Positions 28,173-37,681 are shown, numbered from the stretch's first letter. The stretch is 64,000 nucleotides of DNA from Lachnospiraceae bacterium (GCA_017387565.1 JAFOEY010000025.1:17472-81471); one strand, 5' to 3'. Notes: a model not told the origin generated them from the letters alone. Translations and numbers: made by a program.

Positions 28173-28739
28173 CTATTTTGATTTTTTCTGTATAGACTTA
28201 TACTCAATAATCAGGCAGATGGCAAACACGATTTCAATTAAAAGCATAAGTGCTGCAATTATAGCTGACGGATAATATAATCCAATCAGCAATACAGTAA
28301 TTGGTATTACTATCGAAAAAATATAATACACTTTTGATTGATATAACCAACCATATGGCAAAAGATGTGCACCGAAAATCATAGCATAGACCATCAACAT
28401 TTTATCGGGAACTGCCGCATACACCCACATCGCTATCAAAATATATAGCATCTGGTTCAATGCAAACAGTAATCCTAAATTACTGAGTGGATTTCCTTTA
28501 TTTTGAAAATCCACTCCGATGAGCTTTGAAATTAGAAAAGCTAATGGAACTAACGGAGCAGAACAGAAAAAAGTATACATATTTTTTGTTAAGATCGGCA
28601 ACGAGGACATATGTATGCCCAAAACAGCTCCCCAGATAATAATAGAAGCAAGGATAAAATGCACGCCTCTTTTCTGCTTGCTTATGTTATCAGCTCTTAA
28701 TTCTTGCATTGCTGAAATGAGTTTCCCTTTACTTTCCAT
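28173..28739 (-). CDS. DUF7010-like membrane protein
   Basis: A 188-residue protein with about six membrane segments. The phrases KRGVHFILASIIIWG, LISKLIGVDFQNKGNPL and YAMIFGAHLLPYGWLY match a conserved Firmicutes membrane family that I recall as DUF7010. The start at 28739 is chosen because AAAGGAG lies upstream and because it overlaps the DUF3021 stop by 11 bases; the first ATG at 28826 would put a long unrelated N-terminus inside that gene. It is the third gene of the LytTR-DUF3021 operon. Confidence 0.75.
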   Translation of the reverse strand: MESKGKLISAMQELRADNISKQKRGVHFILASIIIWGAVLGIHMSSLPILTKNMYTFFCSAPLVPLAFLISKLIGVDFQNKGNPLSNLGLLFALNQMLYILIAMWVYAAVPDKMLMVYAMIFGAHLLPYGWLYQSKVYYIFSIVIPITVLLIGLYYPSAIIAALMLLIEIVFAICLIIEYKSIQKKSK

Positions 28740-29196
28740 TTTCCATACTCCTTTTTTGCTGGTACTCCTGCAGTGCCTGTGTATAAATCTCTCCCTGCTG
28801 CCTACTATATCTCTGGTATATCGCAATACAGATCAAATACAAAAGCAAAATTACTCCCACAAACGCAAACCACTGAATTGCTGTACCTAAACCTGTAAAA
28901 AAGTCAAACCAATAAAACCCCAAGCACTCATAAATGCTGATAACAACCATAAAACAGCTCAGCCTTTTTACAAATCCCCATTTTGCTATTATCAAGCGTG
29001 CAAAAAAGAGATTAAAGATGAAAACCCCACCGATAATCCAAATCACCATTTTAATCAAACTAATGGTTAAAATACTTTGAATACCACTGAAATGGCAAAA
29101 TACTAATACGAGAACCAAAAACCAGGTAGTACAAAATGCAATGCCATTTCTCATCCATTCCAAGAATTGAATTAAGTCGTTTTTATGATTTCGCAT
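28729..29196 (-). CDS. DUF3021 membrane protein
   Basis: A 155-residue protein with four hydrophobic segments of the DUF3021 type, second in an operon after a LytTR regulator. It overlaps that gene by 14 bases and the next gene by 11 bases, so translation is probably coupled through all three. Likely role is membrane-bound control of the LytTR protein. Confidence 0.82.
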   Translation of the reverse strand: MRNHKNDLIQFLEWMRNGIAFCTTWFLVLVLVFCHFSGIQSILTISLIKMVIWIIGGVFIFNLFFARLIIAKWGFVKRLSCFMVVISIYECLGFYWFDFFTGLGTAIQWFAFVGVILLLYLICIAIYQRYSRQQGEIYTQALQEYQQKRSMENGK

Positions 29197-29638
29197 ATTT
29201 ACCTCCTATTGACAACACATTACGGATTGCTTTGACATATTTTCTGGAAATATATAGTTGCTCTCCGTTACACATTGTTGCTAAAATTGTGCGGTTCAGT
29301 TCAGGCTTTAACACTTTTATTTTGTTGATATTAACAATCCGGGACTTTGATATTCTGACAAAATCTTTTTCCGAAAGAAATGTTTCCAATTCATATAATC
29401 GCAGTTTGACTTCCATCACGTCATCTGCAGTATATAAAAAAGTACGGTTATCCACGGATTCAAAATACAATATATCCGAAGAATCAACGAAAAATGTTTC
29501 ATTATCCCGCTTTGCCTGTATCTTTTTATCAAACAATTCAATATGGTATTTTAATCGCAACACTTCATCATTTACCTGACTGCATTTTATAATTACTTTC
29601 AGAGTATCTCTTATAGATTCAACAATCTGTATATCCAT
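29183..29638 (-). CDS. LytTR-domain transcriptional regulator
   Basis: A 151-residue regulator with the LytTR DNA-binding domain (about 45-150), including FVRISKSRIVNINKIKVLKP and GEQLYISRKYVKAIRNVL. It lacks a receiver domain. It is a paralogue of the gene at 11361-11807, with which it shares the same layout. It starts a three-gene operon under a good sigma-A-like promoter. Confidence 0.92.
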   Translation of the reverse strand: MDIQIVESIRDTLKVIIKCSQVNDEVLRLKYHIELFDKKIQAKRDNETFFVDSSDILYFESVDNRTFLYTADDVMEVKLRLYELETFLSEKDFVRISKSRIVNINKIKVLKPELNRTILATMCNGEQLYISRKYVKAIRNVLSIGGKYAKS

Positions 29639-29655
29639 TTTGCACCTCCATTACA

Positions 29656-29684
29656 ATTATAGTAATCTATATTCTCCTTCTCAA
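29656..29684 (-). promoter_or_regulatory. Promoter of the second LytTR operon
   Basis: On the minus strand TTGAGA (29679-29684), 17-bp spacer, TATAAT (29656-29661). It ends about 18 bp before the LytTR start and its GGAGGTG ribosome-binding site. Confidence 0.75.
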
Positions 29685-29786
29685 GTATCCTGCGGTAAGA
29701 GGTACAATACAGGCATCTAAGAAGCCATTCTAAAAAAGATACCAATGAACGGTAGCATTGGAGAAATTTTGGCAACCCCCATATTA

Positions 29787-32153
29787 TCATGTCATTATTT
29801 CCTCGTCTACACTTTCTGTGTATTCTGTGAGAATGGTCACCACCCCCGCAGATCCATCCACTCTTACTGTATCCCCATCATGCAGTATCTGGGTGGCATT
29901 CCCGCATCCTACCACCGCAGGGATACCAAATTCCCTGGCGACAATTGCTGCGTGAGACAAAGGTGCACCTATATCAGTAATAATTGCTGCTGCCTTTGCA
30001 AATACGGTAGTCCAGCCGATATTGGTTGCTGTTGTTACAAGGATTTCTCCCGGAAGCAATTTTACTGCCTCGGATGGATTTTTCAATATACGCACAGTTC
30101 CTTCTACAGTACCCGATGCGCCGGCATATCCCTTAATATCAGCTTTGGCACAAACCATGCCACCAGCATGCCACAAATCAACACGCCGGTTGGGATAAGC
30201 CAGCCATTCCTCCGGCTGAAATCTTCCTACGATAACATTTGGAAAAGCAGGATAGGAACAATACTTGTCATACTGTTGTTTTCTTTCCTCAATATGTTCA
30301 AGAACACTGCAATTTCCTTCCAAAAGCGCCAGTGTTTCCTGAAAATAAAGCATAAATATTCCATCTCCCACACCATTTAACCGGGATGCTTTTAATAAAA
30401 ACTCGCGCATTAGACAAAATAGTTTTACAGCCTGACTTCTCACCATTTCTCTTTTATAATTTGCTTTTGCAAAATCAGTCAATTTTTTGTCAAGCCACTC
30501 TGCTTTGGAGGGATAATTTTCTTTAAACTTCTGGACCGCCTGCATATACTTCCGATTCTGTTCTTCTTTCATTTTGTGTACACAAATGCCGGATTCTTTA
30601 TGCTGTCGTATTCGTTCCTCCAAATATTCGGGATCCTCATATGGATATGGGCAACAGACTTCCATTTCATTTACACTTCTGTGTCCGTAACGTTTCATAT
30701 ACTCTTGTTTTGACAGTTTCCCATCTATGACATCTTCCAATGCCAGCATTGGTTTCATACTTTCCAATACCCCATTTTGTGAACTGTTCGAGCAAAGCTC
30801 ATTTGCTAACTCCTCTCCTGCAATCGCGACAATCTGCCGTCTGGTCTTTAGCAGAGATTTTAAAGAAAGAGACATCATTACCACTTTGAGTACCCTGGTC
30901 AGATACGCATTGCAATGGGTTTCCCAATATTTTTTCAATTCCTGATTGGAGGACTGTCTGCGAATTCCTTCTATCAACCGGTCACCTATCTCCCCCATCC
31001 TGCTTTCAAATTCTTCCTTTGGAATGTTTGTAACCTCTTCATCAAACTTAATCTTCTTGCCAAACATCATTTTTCCAATACTTTTGAAAAAACCAGTCCG
31101 GTCAAATGGAAATACGGGGATATCGATCTCCTCCGGTATTGCTCCCGCAATATCCGAAATCATTTCATAAGCCTTCTTTTTGGAAAATCCAACCGAGACG
31201 AGCAGAGAACACAAAATACTGATATTGCAATAAGCCTGGCCGCATATATTGTCTATAAAATCAGGCACTCCCAACAATTTACATATTATCTCCAAAATAC
31301 TGTATGTCGCCGGAGATACCGTGCACATAAAAATCTCACCTACATTGGTTTTCGAAAACAGATACTCTCCGGATAAAGATCCATTGATCTGGTAAGTGTC
31401 ACGGTCAAAACGTTTCAAAGTAGTGATTGGCCGTGCTTGTAACAGATACAGTTTTCTCCCGGATACCGCCCATTCAATATCCATGGGACACCGGTACATC
31501 TTTCGTATTTTTACTGCAAATCTATACAGTTTTCTGGCATACGGTTTCAACTCTGCCTCACCATGATAAGCATAATGCATAGCATCAAAAGTAAACTGCA
31601 TGCCGGTTTCTGCACCGGAAACCAACTGTTCACCACAGCCTCTTACATAGTTTCCCACCATCTTTGCACTGCTTCCTGTAATTACATCGGAAGTAAATAA
31701 CACCCCTGCCAGTTCCGGTTTCACATATTGTTGAATTACGATTGCTATCTTTCCTTCTTTCCCCCCTCTGTTATGAGCATATATCGTGACGCGCTCTGCA
31801 TTTATGGATGCCGCAATTTTTTCCACCGCGTCCGGAATGTTTTCCCGCGGCACATCCAATTCTGTTTCATAAGCTCCTGCAAAAGAATGCTCTTTTCCAT
31901 CTTCTCCCACAGCCGAAGACCGTACAGCATAAGTATGGTTATCCGATAACTTCTCAATTAAAAATAACAATTCTTTTTTTGCCTGTTCTTTTAAACCGGT
32001 ATCGTCCCATGCATCTGCCAAAATCACAAATCCCTCCGGAACCGGAAATCCGGCCTCACACATTTTCATAAGAGATGCAGCTTTTCCTCCAAGCCGCTCA
32101 TCTGCATTCCCTTCCGGCATACTTTTATCACTCAGACAAACAATATATTCCAT
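29787..32153 (-). CDS. Rifampin-phosphotransferase-like dikinase
   Basis: A 788-residue protein of the PEP-synthase/rifampin-phosphotransferase family. An N-terminal ATP-grasp domain (GGKAASLMKMCEAGFPVPEGF, then YAVRSSAVGED and MDIEWAVSGRKLYLLQARP) is followed by a central helical substrate domain with YGHRSVNEMEV. The C-terminal swivelling domain has the phospho-His motif APLSHAAIVAREFGIPAVVG. The PEP-binding TIM barrel is absent, so the layout is that of Rph, not of PEP synthase. Substrate is not provable from sequence; rifamycin inactivation is a candidate. The ATG at 32153 follows AAAGGAGG. A TetR gene precedes it in the same operon. Confidence 0.85.
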   Translation of the reverse strand: MEYIVCLSDKSMPEGNADERLGGKAASLMKMCEAGFPVPEGFVILADAWDDTGLKEQAKKELLFLIEKLSDNHTYAVRSSAVGEDGKEHSFAGAYETELDVPRENIPDAVEKIAASINAERVTIYAHNRGGKEGKIAIVIQQYVKPELAGVLFTSDVITGSSAKMVGNYVRGCGEQLVSGAETGMQFTFDAMHYAYHGEAELKPYARKLYRFAVKIRKMYRCPMDIEWAVSGRKLYLLQARPITTLKRFDRDTYQINGSLSGEYLFSKTNVGEIFMCTVSPATYSILEIICKLLGVPDFIDNICGQAYCNISILCSLLVSVGFSKKKAYEMISDIAGAIPEEIDIPVFPFDRTGFFKSIGKMMFGKKIKFDEEVTNIPKEEFESRMGEIGDRLIEGIRRQSSNQELKKYWETHCNAYLTRVLKVVMMSLSLKSLLKTRRQIVAIAGEELANELCSNSSQNGVLESMKPMLALEDVIDGKLSKQEYMKRYGHRSVNEMEVCCPYPYEDPEYLEERIRQHKESGICVHKMKEEQNRKYMQAVQKFKENYPSKAEWLDKKLTDFAKANYKREMVRSQAVKLFCLMREFLLKASRLNGVGDGIFMLYFQETLALLEGNCSVLEHIEERKQQYDKYCSYPAFPNVIVGRFQPEEWLAYPNRRVDLWHAGGMVCAKADIKGYAGASGTVEGTVRILKNPSEAVKLLPGEILVTTATNIGWTTVFAKAAAIITDIGAPLSHAAIVAREFGIPAVVGCGNATQILHDGDTVRVDGSAGVVTILTEYTESVDEEIMT

Positions 32154-32246
32154 AAATGATTTCCTCCTTTTCATATCCTTTTTATATCTTTTTCAGCCCC
32201 TTTTTCACTTACGACCATTCAGCGTTTCCATATGAAATTCTTTCCT

Positions 32247-32831
32247 TCAATCCTTTAAGAACAGATCAATCTGTTCATCTACAAATTTCTTTCGTCCGAC
32301 CTCGTCCAGAAGATTCAGCCCACAAAATTCCTTCAATGCTTCATGCCGGTATACCGCTAATTGCATCGTACTGGACATCTCATAAGAAATCAGCTTACAC
32401 TCCTGTTCGGTCTTTCTTCCCTTATAATGTTCTATCACAAAAGGCAGGCTGTTAAGTCCCTGGGACAAATCTCTATGTAATAACACGTGTCCCAACACCG
32501 CCTGCATATACACATAATTATCCAACATCATCGTAATCATATAAAAATGTATTTTTTTCAACTTATCCTTTGGAGGACACTCACTTTTGATTATTTCATA
32601 AACCTGCGGACACTCTTGAAACTGTTCTCTCGATAAGTCCTGAAACAGGCAAAACAGCAGTTCCTCTCTCGAACCAAAATAGTAATTAACCATGGCAAGT
32701 TGCACCCCTGCTTCCTTTGCAATTGCCCTTGTAGTGACCTCGGATGCATTCTCACACTCCGCCATTAATTTTGCTGCCGCTTTTTTAATCTTCTCTTTTG
32801 CCAAATCAGCCTTTAATTTCTTTGTCTCCAT
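32247..32831 (-). CDS. TetR-family regulator
   Basis: A 194-residue TetR regulator with the N-terminal helix-turn-helix TTRAIAKEAGVQLAMVNYYFGSREEL. The C-terminal ligand domain is unassigned. The ATG at 32831 is chosen because AAAGGAG precedes it; the TTG at 32855 lies inside the operator. It sits 93 bp upstream of the Rph-like dikinase and probably controls it together with itself. Confidence 0.9.
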   Translation of the reverse strand: METKKLKADLAKEKIKKAAAKLMAECENASEVTTRAIAKEAGVQLAMVNYYFGSREELLFCLFQDLSREQFQECPQVYEIIKSECPPKDKLKKIHFYMITMMLDNYVYMQAVLGHVLLHRDLSQGLNSLPFVIEHYKGRKTEQECKLISYEMSSTMQLAVYRHEALKEFCGLNLLDEVGRKKFVDEQIDLFLKD

Positions 32832-32853
32832 CTTTGTATTCTCCTTTATTTCC

Positions 32854-32875
32854 AAAATTGAACGTGTTCAATTTT
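32854..32875. promoter_or_regulatory. TetR operator
   Basis: AAAATTGAAC and GTTCAATTTT form a perfect 10-bp inverted repeat with a GT centre. It lies between a minus-strand TATAAT (32876-32881) and the tetR ribosome-binding site. Confidence 0.8.
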
Positions 32876-32910
32876 ATTATAGTGTAACAGAGCATTCTCT
32901 TTTGTCAAGG

Positions 32911-33003
32911 AAAACTATTAGCGATACCAAGAAAAAACTATTAACGATACTGAGACAGAAATACATAAAACGGATTGTTCAGATTACAAAAAAGTGATAA
33001 AAT
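32911..33003 (+). promoter_or_regulatory. FIST operon promoter with upstream direct repeats
   Basis: AAAACTATTAGCGATAC (32911-32927) is repeated with one change at 32934-32950, 23 bp apart. Downstream follows TTGTTC (32975-32980), 17-bp spacer and TAAAAT (32998-33003). The repeats lie upstream of the -35, as expected for an activator. Confidence 0.65.
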
Positions 33004-33006
33004 ATA

Positions 33007-33061
33007 CACAAAAGTTTAGAAAAAGACTTTTGTGGGGCGGGAGCAAAATACCTTTTGCTCC
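33007..33061 (+). promoter_or_regulatory. Two perfect hairpins in the FIST leader
   Basis: CACAAAAGT/ACTTTTGTG (33007-33034) and GGAGCAAAA/TTTTGCTCC with a TACC loop (33040-33061) both pair perfectly over nine bases. The transcription start would fall near 33010, so the second hairpin is surely in the leader. Confidence 0.6.
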
Positions 33062-33098
33062 ATTGCATTTATAGCAAAAAATATTATAGGAGGGATTT

Positions 33099-34157
33099 AT
33101 GGAGCAGAAAGTCAAAATATGCAATGCAGTAGAATTAGGAGCATCTTTAACAGAGTTTTCCGATGCTAAGCTTGTTGTCACGATAGCTCCATCCGCAGTT
33201 TTTGTAGAATGTGCAGCAAAGATAAAGGAGAACATTCCTAATGTACCCAATATCGGAGTATGCGGACAAGGCTACTTTATGTCAGGTGATTATCCTGAAA
33301 GCATTATTGTAATTGGTTTCTATGGATGCGAAACCGTCGTTGATGTTATCCCGGATGCATCGAAGCCTATTTTATCCGTACAAAAACTTATGGAAAACGT
33401 GACACACATTCAAGGAAATGCAACCAATACGATATGTCTTGATTTCACTACTGCAAATGACAGTATCATTGTGACAACATTCAACGCATGTCTGAACGAA
33501 AAAGGAATTTCATTAATCGGGGCCACTGCCTGGGATAATAAGGTCAGTTGTAACGGAGTTGTTTATGAAAATGCCTGTGTATATGCTTTGATCAAAAATC
33601 TTACAGGGAAAATTTATGTTTATAAGGAAAACATATACAACATCGATGAAAAAATGCCCAAATTCATAGCGACCAAGATTGACGAAGGTTCCCAGAAAAT
33701 TATTTCTCTGGATAATCAGAGTGCATCCAAAGTGTATCAGAATACCTTACATATCCGCGAAAGCGATATAGAAACGCAGACCTTTAAAAATCCTATCGGC
33801 CGATTGGTTGGAGATGATATTTATATTATTTCAATTAAAAGCCGATGTGCAGATGGAAGTCTGGAGTGTTATAAACGTGCAAACCATATGGATGCACTTA
33901 CCATTCTTCAGTTGGGAGATTACAAATCCATAATTGCTGATACGGTATCCACAATTAAACGGGATATTCCTGATTTAAAAGGTGTATTCTCAATTAACTG
34001 TATTTTGAGATATCTTATGTTTCAAGATTTTGAGTATATGAACGAATACTTAAATACAATGAACCGATTGGGCACTCATGTTGGCTTAGTCGGATGTGGA
34101 GAACACTATAAAACGCAGCATGTAAATCAGACCATGACATGCTTTGCATTTGATTAA
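33099..34157 (+). CDS. FIST-domain sensory protein
   Basis: A 352-residue cytoplasmic protein with FIST N (about 20-190) and FIST C (about 210-345) domains. Visible markers are LVVTIAPSAVFVECAAKI, ALIKNLTGKIYVYKENIYN, NPIGRLVGDDIYI and VGLVGCGEHYKTQHVNQTMTCFAFD. FIST proteins are predicted to bind small ligands and feed histidine kinases or chemoreceptors. The next gene, 27 bp later, is a soluble chemoreceptor, so FIST-to-receptor signalling is the natural inference. The ATG follows ATAGGAGGG. Confidence 0.85.
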   Translation: MEQKVKICNAVELGASLTEFSDAKLVVTIAPSAVFVECAAKIKENIPNVPNIGVCGQGYFMSGDYPESIIVIGFYGCETVVDVIPDASKPILSVQKLMENVTHIQGNATNTICLDFTTANDSIIVTTFNACLNEKGISLIGATAWDNKVSCNGVVYENACVYALIKNLTGKIYVYKENIYNIDEKMPKFIATKIDEGSQKIISLDNQSASKVYQNTLHIRESDIETQTFKNPIGRLVGDDIYIISIKSRCADGSLECYKRANHMDALTILQLGDYKSIIADTVSTIKRDIPDLKGVFSINCILRYLMFQDFEYMNEYLNTMNRLGTHVGLVGCGEHYKTQHVNQTMTCFAFD

Positions 34158-34184
34158 TTCATGCAAAAGAGAAATGAGGTGCAC

Positions 34185-35147
34185 ATGAACTTGTTTCATA
34201 AAAAAAAGACAGATGTGTCTAAACAGACAGTTTCTGCTATTCAAGAAATAAAAGAAATACAAGAAGATAATAATTTTAAATTAACCGATGCTGTCCGTCA
34301 GATGGCAAAATATCAAAAAAAGCAAGTGAAATCCGTTATGCAGGAGGATTTCAAAATGTCGCAGGACATTGTCGAAATACAAAAAGAATTTGATTCTATT
34401 ATTGGAAATATTGATATTCTTGACGATAGTATAAACAATTTTCAGAATAATTTCCGAAATCTTTTTGAGACGGTAAATCAATACCGCGAGTATCAGACTC
34501 GAGTTAACAACTCAATTGAATTGGCCCAAAGCAGAGTGACCGCCTTTACACAGGATTCTGTGGAAATGGTAAATCGCTTTGAAAATCTTGACAGTTCATT
34601 TATAGAATTGACAGAGTCGGTGGCTAATATCGGAGCATGTGCTAAAGGTATTGAAGAAGTTGCCGCACAGACTAACCTGCTTTCTTTAAATGCCAGCATT
34701 GAAGCAGCTCGTGCAGGAGAAGCCGGAAAAGGGTTTGCGGTTGTTGCTGCAGAGGTACAGGCTTTGTCAAAGCAAATCAAACAGCTTGTAGATAAAGTAA
34801 ATTCAAGTATTCAAATGGTTAATTCATCTATTTCAAAAATGAATATTTCCGTTTCCTCAAGCAAGGATATGATGGTTACAAACTTAGAAAATACAAGACA
34901 GGTCGACGATGACTTTAAGGCTGTTATTGAAGAGACCAATCGTATTGAGGAAATAAATGAATCGGTAGAATCTATGGTTTCCGATTCGAATAGCAAGCTT
35001 GTCAATATTGCAGATTTTATCGAGTCTTCCAAAGAAGCATATGCCACTGTAGGAAAATATATTGATCAGGTAGAAACAAATACGAAGTCAAAAGGAATTA
35101 TGTACGAGGATATCAATAACATAATTACACAGTTTGAAACAATATAA
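34185..35147 (+). CDS. Soluble methyl-accepting chemotaxis protein
   Basis: A 320-residue receptor without membrane segments or periplasmic domain. The N-terminal 60 residues are charged; the rest is coiled coil. The kinase-control tip reads [20 protein letters not shown] followed by [19 protein letters not shown] (about 163-200). The ATG at 34185 follows TGAGGTGCAC and is preferred over 34161. It is cotranscribed with the FIST gene. No CheA, CheW or flagellar gene is in the window. Confidence 0.92.
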   Translation: MNLFHKKKTDVSKQTVSAIQEIKEIQEDNNFKLTDAVRQMAKYQKKQVKSVMQEDFKMSQDIVEIQKEFDSIIGNIDILDDSINNFQNNFRNLFETVNQYREYQTRVNNSIELAQSRVTAFTQDSVEMVNRFENLDSSFIELTESVANIGACAKGIEEVAAQTNLLSLNASIEAARAGEAGKGFAVVAAEVQALSKQIKQLVDKVNSSIQMVNSSISKMNISVSSSKDMMVTNLENTRQVDDDFKAVIEETNRIEEINESVESMVSDSNSKLVNIADFIESSKEAYATVGKYIDQVETNTKSKGIMYEDINNIITQFETI

Positions 35148-35172
35148 TGATAAACAATCAGCAGATACAAGC

Positions 35173-35208
35173 ATCGCCTGCTTTCCATATAAAAGGAACG
35201 CAGGCGAT
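35173..35208. terminator. Bidirectional terminator after the receptor gene
   Basis: ATCGCCTGC and GCAGGCGAT pair perfectly around an 18-base loop that can pair further. It lies between the convergent receptor and hypothetical genes. Confidence 0.75.
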
Positions 35209-35212
35209 TGTG

Positions 35213-35479
35213 TCAGTATTCTTTCTTTACATTCTCCAGATTATAGATTTTCTTAAATCGCTGTTCCTCTTTTTCTGTTCGAATCAACATGACCTCCGTG
35301 AAATGTCCATCTTCTATATTCTTAAAACCGGCAACTTTTTCGCCTGTACAAATAGAACTGCGAATGACAGCATATTGTTTCTGGGGATCAAATGGTATAG
35401 TTTCTTTTAAATCTCGTTTCCAACTCCATCTGCCGCCAAAGTGTATTGAATTTATTTTTGGAAGCGCCAGTTTTTTCAT
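35213..35479 (-). CDS. Hypothetical protein, 88 residues
   Basis: I do not recognise it. It starts MKKLALPKINSIHFGGRWSW and is mainly beta-like and charged, without membrane segment or cysteine motif. The ATG at 35479 follows AAGGTGAAGAC; the GTG at 35488 overlaps that site. It lies just after the hydrolase gene on the same strand, with 16 bp between. Confidence 0.6.
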   Translation of the reverse strand: MKKLALPKINSIHFGGRWSWKRDLKETIPFDPQKQYAVIRSSICTGEKVAGFKNIEDGHFTEVMLIRTEKEEQRFKKIYNLENVKKEY

Positions 35480-35495
35480 TGTCTTCACCTTACTA

Positions 35496-36368
35496 TCAAT
35501 TCGAATTTTGAAGCAAAAAATCAGTAATCAGTTTCTTTTCATTATCTGTCAGGACATTCATATGACCTCTTTCTTTCAACAAGTATGTTTGGCAATTGGG
35601 TATAATTTTCTCCGCTCTCGCTATAACTCCTTCTCCGGGAAATAAACAATCCTTTTCTGCTGCCATTACAAGTGTTGGTGCTTTGCATTTTTTCATTCTT
35701 TTTTCATTGACATTACTTGGCATCGCCGTTTTTACTTTTGCATAATCAATACTTAGCTTAGCGGTTTGATATATGTCATCCGTAATATTCTCCTCTGAGA
35801 TTGCCATAGGTAAAATACACTTTTTTAACCACTTGTCCTTTTTTGTAATCCAATACATAATCATCGGAAACATCATACTGACACTTTTAATGGACGGTGC
35901 GTTTTTTATCCCTGATGGCACATATAATACTACTCTTCTTACTTTATCCGGCACTTCACACATTGTTTTAGCAATTATTCCAGCACCGAATGAACCTCCA
36001 AATAAGTCCATTGATTTAAATCCAAGCTTATCGATTATCTCTCCTGCCCACTTTCCGTATTCATAACCAAATGCTGACAAACAAGTTTCTGCACTTTTCC
36101 CCGGATGCCCTATTGTGTCAACGGCATATATATGAAAATCATTTAGCAGAAAATCACACGCTAACAGATTGTATGCTGTTGTTGCATTGCCTCCATGAAA
36201 AACCAATAATGGTTCTTTCTCTAATGAGCCGGTCTCTATGATATGTGTTGTTCCAAAAGAAGTTTGAATATAAACATCCTTATATGAAACATTTAGTCTA
36301 TTTAATTGCTCATCATATAATTCAATTATTTTTTTCTTTCCTGCTGTAGACTTATATATTGTTCTCAT
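35496..36368 (-). CDS. Alpha/beta hydrolase
   Basis: A 290-residue serine hydrolase. The oxyanion segment is VFHGGNATTAYN, the nucleophile elbow GGSFGAGI (Ser about 121), the acid in KDCLFPGEG and the His in ERGHMNVLTD. No signal peptide is seen, so it is cytoplasmic. Substrate is unknown. It is followed by the 88-residue gene in one unit. Confidence 0.88.
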   Translation of the reverse strand: MRTIYKSTAGKKKIIELYDEQLNRLNVSYKDVYIQTSFGTTHIIETGSLEKEPLLVFHGGNATTAYNLLACDFLLNDFHIYAVDTIGHPGKSAETCLSAFGYEYGKWAGEIIDKLGFKSMDLFGGSFGAGIIAKTMCEVPDKVRRVVLYVPSGIKNAPSIKSVSMMFPMIMYWITKKDKWLKKCILPMAISEENITDDIYQTAKLSIDYAKVKTAMPSNVNEKRMKKCKAPTLVMAAEKDCLFPGEGVIARAEKIIPNCQTYLLKERGHMNVLTDNEKKLITDFLLQNSN

Positions 36369-36463
36369 TTGTTACCTCACTTTAATCTCACATAATAAGC
36401 AGCCTTTCCGGAACCACCTTTTGATGGGCAAAGTTCTCTAATATCCTGTTTTGAGAACTTACC

Positions 36464-37192
36464 TTACCACTTTATAGGAATATTATAGTAATTTATCATG
36501 GCAATAAATTTGTATGATGCCAGATTATTAAATGACATCTCGACCCTTCTTCCATCCTTTAATTCTGCCTGCACAATATAAATACCACCTCTGTTATGAC
36601 CCGCATAACGTATCTGTGCAATACTATTCAACGCGATGGCAATTGGCGAAAATACCATTCTGGATCGACTAATAAAAATATAATTCTGCGAGAAATTGAC
36701 TCTTTTAGTGTGGATTAATACACCATCCTTTATTTCATTTTCCAGCACAGCCTCTAGTTCATCCGACTTACAATTTGCATATGGCAAAGAGTTGTATATT
36801 AAAGTCTTCACGTAATCTTTCTTTTGACTTCCCCTTATAATCAATAAGGAAACTCCTACTAATGTACCTATTGACAGAAAAGGAAAACCTATTACTATCC
36901 ATGGGTATCCGGCATCCCTCAAATATTCTGGTACCCCTACAATGAACACAATTTCCATCAGAATTATAATAAACAGATATAATGCCGCCACAATCCAAAG
37001 TACACCTTGGTCCGTCATTCCCTGCAGCATTACATTTAAATTCCATTTTTTATTTTTATCAGGGACAAATCGATATTCATTTGGATTAAACTTCCACTTT
37101 TTTGCACGATTAGCACATGCTAACATGACTATTACCATTACCAATATCTGTAATATACAAAATAATATACATATCTGTTCTATACTCATCAT
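36464..37192 (-). CDS. Membrane protein with C-terminal PH-like domain
   Basis: A 242-residue protein with three membrane segments (about 6-25, 66-90, 96-118) and a soluble C-terminal part, MVFSPIAIALNSIAQIRYAG then VQAELKDGRRVEMSFNN, which resembles a bacterial PH-like domain. Function unknown. It contains LACAN (about 24-28), encoded by a near copy of the 16-bp palindrome seen in murF. The region from 37193 to 37378 after it has no gene; it holds one small GCCTG/CAGGC hairpin. Confidence 0.6.
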   Translation of the reverse strand: MMSIEQICILFCILQILVMVIVMLACANRAKKWKFNPNEYRFVPDKNKKWNLNVMLQGMTDQGVLWIVAALYLFIIILMEIVFIVGVPEYLRDAGYPWIVIGFPFLSIGTLVGVSLLIIRGSQKKDYVKTLIYNSLPYANCKSDELEAVLENEIKDGVLIHTKRVNFSQNYIFISRSRMVFSPIAIALNSIAQIRYAGHNRGGIYIVQAELKDGRRVEMSFNNLASYKFIAMINYYNIPIKW

Positions 37193-37378
37193 CGCTCTTT
37201 CTTCTCCTTTATATTAAATCTCAAAAAGGAAAAGCCTGAATAGTACATACAGGCGACCAATCTTCCAAAATAATCTCTGATTCCATTTTACCTCCATAGC
37301 TCCAAACAGATGCCTTATATGCCTTCAAAAAGTAATAATTCAGGATCAATGAGCATAGTTCTCATTTTAGAATTCTCA

Positions 37379-37681
37379 TCAAATGTATTCAAAAATTCCC
37401 TGAATAGCATCAGATATGTTAATCATTTCTGAAAGTGGTAATCTATCTACTTTCTTGTAACCGCGAAGCGACATATCTAACAATGTAAGTTTTTCACATT
37501 GTATATAGCCTTCATTTTCTTCTGTAGTCATCCATATATGAAGTGGGCCCGGAGTAGAATTTCTAATAATTGGACATCCAATTATTTCACCACTAGTATT
37601 AAAAAAATCCTTACTAACCACCAATACGGGATGTTGTATTTTTTCAATCTTAAGAATGTCTCCTTGATGTAAAGATTCCAT
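37379..37681 (-). CDS. MazF/PemK-family toxin
   Basis: A 100-residue type II toxin of the MazF/PemK fold, probably an mRNA endonuclease. It starts MESLHQGDILKIEKIQHPVL and contains IIGCPIIRN and LLDMSLRGYKKVDRL, matching the family pattern of a substrate-binding loop and ending strand. The ATG at 37681 overlaps the antitoxin stop in TAATG and lies seven bases after AGAGAGG, which is better than the ATG at 37687. Confidence 0.85.
   Translation of the reverse strand: MESLHQGDILKIEKIQHPVLVVSKDFFNTSGEIIGCPIIRNSTPGPLHIWMTTEENEGYIQCEKLTLLDMSLRGYKKVDRLPLSEMINISDAIQGIFEYI

Noticed and set aside
33007-33061. Cyclic-di-GMP or other known riboswitch in the FIST leader
   Set aside because: The conserved core sequences of those classes are not present.
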